10,427 bases of DNA from Planctomycetota bacterium (GTDB taxonomy: Bacteria > Planctomycetota > Planctomycetia > Pirellulales > Pirellulaceae), in assembly GCA_024277285.1 (NCBI GenBank), contig JAJRVM010000133.1:1-10427 (forward strand), written 5' to 3'. Every line of letters begins with the position of its first letter. Position 1 is the stretch's first letter. Below the pieces are notes generated by a model. It ran no database searches and was not told where the DNA came from. It saw only the letters and a list, made by a program, of their open reading frames with translations. This document shows positions 4,504 through 10,427 of this stretch, one piece after another. The translations under genes were made by a program, and so were the position numbers.

Positions 4504-4544
4504 GCACCAACATTCAGTACGCACTGCAACTGCGAACGTCATAA

Positions 4545-7500
4545 TCACAGCAGCAAGTCAAGCAACTCTTCGTCGAGCAGGTCGTCCGCGTCGTCTTCCA
4601 TTGTGGCGAAGACGCGCTCGTGGGCGGACGCATCGACACGCGCGACGGAACCGTGATCAATTGAACCAACTGACGGTACTTGCAGGTTCAGTTGGTCGAT
4701 CACAACTAACGCATCGCTAAGCGTGACCGAACCGTCCGCGTTCGTGTCCAGTCGCGTCGAGTCGTTGCCAAAACCTGTGCCATTCAACTGGTTAATCACC
4801 AGCAGCGCATCCCTGGGCGTGACCAGGTTGTCGCCGCTGGTGTCGAGCGGATCGTTGACAACCGGCAACGAATCGTAGGGCGGATCGATCACGAAGTACG
4901 CAACCTGCTCGGTCGTGTGATACCGTTCCGTGTCGCCCGATTGGTCCTCGTCAATCGCCAGGTGGATCGTGTTATTGGACAACGGTGTGCTGGCATCGCC
5001 ATCCGTTTCACTGCCGTACAACATGGCCCAGCCGCCATTACCGCCGTCCATCCCCGCCTGGCTGACCACTGCCGCTTTCACGTTAGGCAGCGCTGTGAAC
5101 GCATAGGTGTAGGACGGCGAGTTCGTAACACCGCGAACCGTGTCGGCGCCCACCGCAGCGATGAATGGCAACCCTTCAATCGTGCCATTGCCATCGGTAC
5201 TCGATTCAAGCACCAGGTAACCAATCGTCTCGTCAACACGCGTCGTGTCGGGGTCTTCGCCCACATGCTTACCGACCAGAAGTGCCGTGCTTGACGGTGG
5301 CGCCGTGCGGCGGCTGCCGGCGGCCCAGAAGACGGACCAGCCGGCGTCGTTGTAGGTCATCACTTGGCCAACCACCACGGGCGAGCTGTACGTTTGCTGA
5401 TAAGTGCGCGACGTGCCCGTCCACTTGTTGTTCTCGTCCGTTACGTCTGACGTGAACTTCACCGCCTCCATCTTGAAACCGGACTCGTCATACACGCCCT
5501 CTTCCACCACCACATAGTGCACATCGATCCCGCTCACAGCCGTCGGGCCAGCCGCATCCACGCGCATTTCAAAGCTGCTGCCAGCGGCATTTTGGATCCG
5601 TACTACCGCCGGCATCGAATTGTTTTCGTAAACCGGCGTGGCAATCACCACCATCGACTGGTACGTGTGCCCCAAATCAACGATAGTCCAGCTGCTGCCA
5701 AGATTCGTGACGATGCCGTGCGCAAGATTCGGACCGGACACTACTGCTTGGACGGTGATCGAAACTGTGGCCGCACTGCTGTCCACCGTGCCGTCGTTGG
5801 CCACGAAGGTGAAAGAATCAGCTCCCGAATAGCCGGCGCCGGGCGTATAGACCAGATTGGGCATCGTCCCGGTAAGTGCGCCGTTAGTCGGTGAAGCAAC
5901 GATGGCGTAGCTGAGCGTATCATTTTCCACATCACTCGCGGTGAGTGTAATAGTGACCGCCGCGTCCTGATTGGTCGTGGCCGATTGGCCATCCGCTACC
6001 GGCGCATCATTGATCGAATTGACCGTGATCGAAACGGTCGCCGCGGCACTGTCGACCGTCCCATCGTTGGCCACATAGATGAAGCTGTCGGCGCCGAAGT
6101 AGTTGGCAGCGGGCGTATAGGTGATACTCGCGCCACTGCCACTGAGTGTGCCGTGAGCCGGTTGGGTTGCGATAGCGTAAGTCAGTGTGTCGCCATCAAT
6201 ATCGCTGCCCGTAAGCGTAATACCAACCGCCGTGTCCTCATCCGTGGTCGTCGATTGCAGATCGGCCACGGGCACGTCATTGACCGAGTTAACCGTGATC
6301 GACACAGTGGCCTGGGCCGTGGCGCCCTGACCATCGCTCACCTCATACGTAAACGCGTCGCTGCCGTGGTAGTTGGCATTCCCCTGATAAGTGAACGATC
6401 CGTCGCCGCTCAAGTTGAGAACGCCGTTGGCCGTGCCGCTCACGAGGACGACCGACAACGAGTCGCCGTCGGCGTCCGAATCGTTGCTCAACACACCGGG
6501 TGCGCCGACGGAGAGCAGTTGGTCCTCGTTCACGCTGTAAGCATCTGCCACCGCCACCGGCGCGTCATTGATCGAATTGACCGTGATCGTCACGGTAGCA
6601 ACATTCGAGTCATCGATCGTATCGTTAACCTTGTACGTAAACGTATCGGTGCCGTGGAAGTCGACATCGGGCGTATAGGTGAACGCGCCGTTGGCGTTGA
6701 GTGCCAAAGTGCCGCTGGCAACATCGTTGATCAGGATTGCGCTCAGCGGATCGCCATCCGTGTCAGTATCGTTTGCCAGAACGCCGGGTGCGGCGATGTT
6801 CAGCTGAGTGTCTTCATTCGTGCTGTACGCATCACCCGCAGCCACCGGCGCCACGTTGACGCGCGTGACCGTGATATTCACCGTGGCGACATTCGAGTCG
6901 ACCGTCCCATCGTTGACCTTGTACGTGAAACTGTCACTGCCGTGGAAACTCGCAACAGGATCATACTGGAACGAACCATCCGCGTTGAGCGTAACCGAGC
7001 CGCTAGTTGGGTTCGTGACAACCGTCGCACTCAAGCTATCGCCGTCCGCGTCCGTATCATTGCTGATCACGCCGGGCGCGGCGATCGTGAGCGTCGTGTC
7101 CTGTGCCACCGTATATGCGTCGCCGGCTACCACCGGCTGGTCATTAACCGGGCTAACCGTAACACTGACCGTTGCGGTCGCCGTGCCACCACGCCCGTCG
7201 CTGGCTGTGTAGGTGAAGCTATCGCTGCCGTTGTAGTTGGCTGCCGGCGCGTATTGGACCTTGCCGCTCGCGATGGTCACCGTACCGTGGCTGCCTTGTG
7301 TGACCGAATCGATCGCGAGAGCCGCATCGTCCACGTCCGAGTCGTTGGCCAATACATCGATTGTAACGCCGGTGTCTTCGAGTGTGGTCGCCACGTCGTC
7401 CAATGCCACGGGCGCGTCGTTCACTTCATTGATTATTACGGTGACGGTGGCCGAGACAACGGTTGTGCCATCGGTCATCGAGTACGCAAAGCTGTCCGTG

Positions 7501-10427
7501 CCGAAATAGTTCGCCGCGGGCGTATAGGTCAGCGTATTGTCACCATTGACCGTCACCCCGCCATTGTTACCTTGGGTGACAAAGTCGATCGCCAGCGTAT
7601 CGCCGTCTACATCGGTATCGTTGCCGAGCACGGCGATGGTAACCGCCACGTCTTCATTGGTCGTGGCCGAATCGTCTACCGCCACTGGCAGATCGTCGAT
7701 CGGATTGACCGTCACGGCCACACTGCCCGTATCGGTTCCGCCGTTACCATCGCTGATCGTGTACGTAAACGTATCGGCGCCATTGGCATCCGCATCGGGC
7801 GTGTACGTGATCGACGTACCGGCGATAACTACCGATCCGTTGGCCCCTTGCGTGACGCTACTGATCGTTAGTGTGTCACCATCGGAATCCGTATCGTTCA
7901 GTAGCACGGGAATCGTGACGGCCACATCTTCGTCGGTGACGGCTGAATCATTGCCGGCCGTGGGCGCCGCATTGGGTGGCGCGGCCAGGCTGGTGGCAAC
8001 CAATTGGACGTTGTCGACGTTGGCATCTTCACGCGAGCCACTCATCTTCGCTCGGTATCGGAATTGAAAATCGCTGACCATGTAGGCGCCATCAACGGTG
8101 ATTATCTCGCTGTGCCAGATATTCTCCTGATCGACATTGCCGCTGAGCTTCGCCACTTCAATCCAACTGGAACCATTGTACAGATCGAGTGCCAGGTACT
8201 CACCGCTATCTAACCCGTTCTCGATAAACCAGTCGAACGTCAATTCGGCATCACCGTAAGGTGTGAGATCGATTGGATTAGCGATAGTCAGAGTGGCATC
8301 AGTTGCCCGTCCATCCACTTCCGCCGAGTAGCTGCCATCCGTTTTGCGTTGAGTCGAAGTAAACCAGTCGTTCTGGCTATCCTCGACCCACTTGCCATTC
8401 CACTGACCGTTTTCAAAGCTGTCGGCGAAAAGGAGAATGGGGGCATCGTCGTCCAGGTTCGTCACAGAGATGTCGACCGGATCGAGCCCGTTGTATTGTG
8501 GATCGGCACTAACGGCGGGTGCCAGGATGATACTGAAGGGCGTGTTACCATCCGCAACCGTATCGTCCACACCCGTGATCCAGATCTGTTGCGGGATGTT
8601 CCAGTCGGCCGACGTGAAAGTCAAGCTGGTTTCATTGACGACCCCTTCACTTGTATCGCTCGACGCGATCGCGATTGTGACATCTGACGCCGACTGAGTG
8701 TTGAGCACGATGGCCGACACGTCGCTGCTGCCCGCTTCTGTGACCGACAAGCCGTCAGGTCGCATGACGGTGATCCCCGGTCCCTCGCTCTTGCCCGCAG
8801 TTCCCGCAGTGTGGATCGCCGCGATTTCATCTGCAGTTAGTGCCCGATCATAAACGCTCAGTTCGTCGATCAGGCCATCAAATGCGAAATTATGAGGCGA
8901 ATCGGGAAAACCGCCGTGGTGGCCGATGCCAATGCCCGGGTTACTTGCCGGATCCAAGTCGCGGAACGGTCGCACGGTGGTTACGGTTTCCGCAACCACA
9001 TCCCCATCCACATAGAGCCGCATAAGGCCCGTCTGGTCGTCAAGAGTTCCAGCGATGTGTATGAACTTCCCCGTGGGTACTGGGGCAGTGAGGGCGGTCG
9101 CATTGGTCAAACTTGCAACCTCCCAAAACACCAGCCCTTCGGCAGTCACCGAAATGTGGTAGGGATCAAGTCCGCCACGGTCATCTCCCCGAAACAGTAC
9201 GATTCCATGCTCGGACGCTGGGAATGAATCGACGTACAGCCACGTTTCGATGGTCATTGACTCCGTCAGTTTCAGACTATCATCGTCGGCAACCTGGACA
9301 CCATCATTAACGCCATCAAAGCTAAAGGCCTCTCCGACTTGTCCATCGGCAAACGTAGTGCCGTTGAACAGGGTGGCGTCATTTGGTCCCACTGCATCTT
9401 CCGCCGTTCCATTGGCCTCCCACCAACTCACGATGTCAGCCGGCGCGGGAACAGGAATCGCATATCCCTCATCCAGGATGAGACCCGTTCCTTGAGCGTC
9501 CGAGAGCGTTCCACCCACGGGGCCGCTCAGATCAACCGTAAAGCTCTCGACAACCTCGGTCTTGCTGTCGGCAATCGTGGGCACGACAATCGCATGAGTG
9601 ATTTCGCCGGGAGCGAAAGTCACTGTGCCGCTGACAGAAGTGTAGTCAACTCCGGCCACGGCCGATCCATCGGCTGTGGTGACATCGATCGTAACCGCCG
9701 CGGACATCGGGCCCGACATCGTTATCGCAAATGCGGCCGATGAAGCCGGTGCGTAGCGAAGAACTTCGCTGCTGTTCTTGCTCGTTACCACCAGACTCCT
9801 GTTGTCGTCAAACGCAAGTTCGATGGGAAAATCGAGTGTCCCGCTGTTTGCTCGTACAAATTCGTCGATGAACGCACCGGACGTTCCGTCATAACGAAGG
9901 ACTTCGTTCGTCTTCGCGCTGACGACGTACAAATACTCATCATTTTCAAAGTGCAAGCCGCGAGGTGCGTCGAGACCACCGCTCGCGGATGACACGAATG
10001 AGTCAATGAACGCACCGGTTGTCGCGTGGTATCTGAGAATGGAGTCCGTTCCAGCGCTGCTAACATACAGGTTGCTATCTGGCCCGAAGGTCAGGTACGT
10101 CGGGTAGTCCAGGCCGCCGCTTCCGACGCTAACGAAGGAGTCTATGAATGCTCCTGTAACGCCATCGTAGCGCAGAATTTCATCGGAGTAGAAGCTAGCA
10201 ACATAGAGGTTGCCGGCGTCGTCAAACGCCATGCCCACAGGGGCATCCAATCCACCGCTCCCGCTCGCGACGAATTCACCCATCAACGTGCCAGTCGTGC
10301 CATTATATCGTACGACATTGTCGCTCCCAAAACCGGCCACGTAGAGGTTGCCGTCGGGCCCAAACACCAGACCTTGGGGGTCATTGAGCACACCGTCCCT
10401 GGCGGGCGTAAAGGCGTTGAGAAACGA
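4545..10427 (-). CDS. Giant multidomain secreted protein with tandem-95 repeats and dockerin, 5' partial
   Basis: The frame is open from the right edge to TGA at 4547-4545: 1960 residues, N-terminus and any signal peptide outside. A GTG at 10391 is internal, since coding sense continues upstream of it (FLNAFTPARDG). Residues count from the edge. 1-230: five ~46-aa NHL-type propeller repeats (GLVFGPDGNLYV). 230-318: Calx-beta-like. 326-545: LamG/concanavalin-like (GEAFSFDGVNDGVQV, IDELSVYDRALTADEI). 550-660: second Calx-beta-like (DVTIAIASSDTSEG). 660-815: beta-sandwich (DSFENGQW). 815-1564: eight ~95-aa repeats ending V-N-D-A-P-V-A. 1565-1850: H-lectin-like. 1854-1917: dockerin with two calcium loops (DTSGDNLVTPRD, DTNADGSVTLSD). 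Then an acidic Leu-rich tail (DDADDLLDEELLDLLL). Known for such proteins: extracellular, calcium-binding, adhesive or polysaccharide-related roles. The exact role here is unknown. Confidence 0.93.
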   Translation of the reverse strand, partial: SFLNAFTPARDGVLNDPQGLVFGPDGNLYVAGFGSDNVVRYNGTTGTLMGEFVASGSGGLDAPVGMAFDDAGNLYVASFYSDEILRYDGVTGAFIDSFVSVGSGGLDYPTYLTFGPDSNLYVSSAGTDSILRYHATTGAFIDSFVSSASGGLDAPRGLHFENDEYLYVVSAKTNEVLRYDGTSGAFIDEFVRANSGTLDFPIELAFDDNRSLVVTSKNSSEVLRYAPASSAAFAITMSGPMSAAVTIDVTTADGSAVAGVDYTSVSGTVTFAPGEITHAIVVPTIADSKTEVVESFTVDLSGPVGGTLSDAQGTGLILDEGYAIPVPAPADIVSWWEANGTAEDAVGPNDATLFNGTTFADGQVGEAFSFDGVNDGVQVADDDSLKLTESMTIETWLYVDSFPASEHGIVLFRGDDRGGLDPYHISVTAEGLVFWEVASLTNATALTAPVPTGKFIHIAGTLDDQTGLMRLYVDGDVVAETVTTVRPFRDLDPASNPGIGIGHHGGFPDSPHNFAFDGLIDELSVYDRALTADEIAAIHTAGTAGKSEGPGITVMRPDGLSVTEAGSSDVSAIVLNTQSASDVTIAIASSDTSEGVVNETSLTFTSADWNIPQQIWITGVDDTVADGNTPFSIILAPAVSADPQYNGLDPVDISVTNLDDDAPILLFADSFENGQWNGKWVEDSQNDWFTSTQRKTDGSYSAEVDGRATDATLTIANPIDLTPYGDAELTFDWFIENGLDSGEYLALDLYNGSSWIEVAKLSGNVDQENIWHSEIITVDGAYMVSDFQFRYRAKMSGSREDANVDNVQLVATSLAAPPNAAPTAGNDSAVTDEDVAVTIPVLLNDTDSDGDTLTISSVTQGANGSVVIAGTSITYTPDADANGADTFTYTISDGNGGTDTGSVAVTVNPIDDLPVAVDDSATTNEDVAVTIAVLGNDTDVDGDTLAIDFVTQGNNGGVTVNGDNTLTYTPAANYFGTDSFAYSMTDGTTVVSATVTVIINEVNDAPVALDDVATTLEDTGVTIDVLANDSDVDDAALAIDSVTQGSHGTVTIASGKVQYAPAANYNGSDSFTYTASDGRGGTATATVSVTVSPVNDQPVVAGDAYTVAQDTTLTIAAPGVISNDTDADGDSLSATVVTNPTSGSVTLNADGSFQYDPVASFHGSDSFTYKVNDGTVDSNVATVNITVTRVNVAPVAAGDAYSTNEDTQLNIAAPGVLANDTDTDGDPLSAILINDVASGTLALNANGAFTYTPDVDFHGTDTFTYKVNDTIDDSNVATVTITVNSINDAPVAVADAYSVNEDQLLSVGAPGVLSNDSDADGDSLSVVLVSGTANGVLNLSGDGSFTYQGNANYHGSDAFTYEVSDGQGATAQATVSITVNSVNDVPVADLQSTTTDEDTAVGITLTGSDIDGDTLTYAIATQPAHGTLSGSGASITYTPAANYFGADSFIYVANDGTVDSAAATVSITVNSINDAPVADGQSATTNQDAAVTITLTASDVENDTLSYAIVASPTNGALTGTMPNLVYTPGAGYSGADSFTFVANDGTVDSSAATVSITVQAVVSGPNLAHGIVTNLGSSWTIVDLGHTYQSMVVIATPVYENNSMPAVVRIQNAAGSSFEMRVDAAGPTAVSGIDVHYVVVEEGVYDESGFKMEAVKFTSDVTDENNKWTGTSRTYQQTYSSPVVVGQVMTYNDAGWSVFWAAGSRRTAPPSSTALLVGKHVGEDPDTTRVDETIGYLVLESSTDGNGTIEGLPFIAAVGADTVRGVTNSPSYTYAFTALPNVKAAVVSQAGMDGGNGGWAMLYGSETDGDASTPLSNNTIHLAIDEDQSGDTERYHTTEQVAYFVIDPPYDSLPVVNDPLDTSGDNLVTPRDALLVINQLNGTGFGNDSTRLDTNADGSVTLSDALVVIDQLNLQVPSVGSIDHGSVARVDASAHERVFATMEDDADDLLDEELLDLLL
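5735..7980 (-). repeat. Eight tandem ~95-residue Ig/cadherin-like repeats
   Basis: Units of roughly 270-290 bp begin near 7980, 7690, 7410, 7140, 6855, 6570, 6285 and 6010 (minus strand). Each reads like A-P-V-A...NEDT...GVLANDTDADGD...G-T-L...YTP...FHGTDSFTY...V-N-D. The calcium-site residues DxDGDxL are kept in units 1, 2 and 4-7; unit 3 has DVDDAAL and unit 8 has DVENDTL, so those two probably bind metal poorly. Units 4-6 carry an extra APGV insertion before the ND motif and units 7-8 lack the VLxND strand, so there are at least two subtypes. Confidence 0.9.
9735..10427 (-). repeat. Five NHL-type propeller repeats
   Basis: About 138-bp units encode xFVxxGSGGLDxPxGLxF then GxxGNLYVxSxxxxxILRYDG and TTGAFI. 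The first is cut by the edge, so the propeller probably continues outside to the usual six or so blades. The fifth unit is degenerate (LVVTSKNSSEVLRYAPA). Confidence 0.85.

Noticed and set aside
3888..4507. Integron attC sites or a CRISPR array
   Set aside because: GTTGAGC occurs twice, but paired R''/R' core sites at the right distance and conserved across units are missing; repeats are too long and the spacers nearly identical, so CRISPR is excluded.
3569..4513. Frames encoding MPLHARTSFPFQLIRHFQPL-like peptides on the minus strand, and their plus-strand counterparts
   Set aside because: They appear because the DNA is repeated; frames shift or stop between copies, and such ORFs are typical annotation artefacts on repeats.
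5985..7871. A 628-codon open frame on the plus strand, antisense to the giant gene
   Set aside because: It lies exactly over the tandem-95 region; its Arg/Val/Asp/Ile-rich periodic sequence is what repetitive Thr/Asp/Val codons give in antisense, and the minus strand carries clear domains.
10389..10391. GTG as the start of the giant protein
   Set aside because: The frame continues upstream to the edge with a recognisable propeller strand (FLNAFTPARDG) and no stop, so the start is outside the window.

Overview
The window looks like chromosomal DNA of a planctomycete, probably Pirellulales or a relative. The main reason is a giant secreted-type gene that strings together NHL propeller repeats, Calx-beta, LamG, eight ~95-residue Ig/cadherin-like repeats, an H-lectin-like region and a C-terminal dockerin, a build typical of that phylum. 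The short hypothetical genes and structured intergenic repeats also fit. This assignment is inference from gene content; there is no rRNA or marker gene here.

Layout. (1) 1-394: the first 22 codons of a minus-strand gene that runs off the left edge (N-terminus resembles planctomycete tyrosine recombinases), a divergent gap with a strong hairpin, then a complete tRNA-Ser(GCU) and its rho-independent terminator. (2) 395-1062: a gap without genes, then a small HNH-type nuclease gene with an in-frame 15-bp duplication in its metal-binding core and an uncertain start, followed by a hairpin. (3) 1163-2300: a minus-strand operon of unknown function that is broken throughout. A UAG interrupts codon 26 of the first gene, and coherent protein sequence passes through different frames; two of the three frame changes are mended by one base in an A run. 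(4) 2430-3028: two intact-looking plus-strand genes, a 123-aa DUF6717-like protein and a 55-aa membrane protein too short for most gene finders. (5) 3035-3271: the C-terminal scrap of a DNA methyltransferase, tail to tail with the membrane gene. (6) 3272-4544: about 1.27 kb without a credible gene. Its left half is rich in palindromes; its right half is a hierarchical repeat array, with a 220-bp tandem repeat whose ~85-nt sub-elements are bounded by inverted repeats. (7) 4545-10427: the giant minus-strand gene, open to the right edge, so its N-terminus lies outside.

Regions 1-5 read as an accessory region in decay: a possible integrase next to a tRNA, an HNH gene, a methyltransferase remnant and broken small genes. 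The most interesting structure is the 3888-4507 array just downstream of the giant gene. One short sequence there (CACTGC) can pair with GCAGTG on either side, giving mutually exclusive hairpins. I found no complete, clearly novel multi-gene system; the best candidates for something undescribed are this repeat array and the broken operon family.
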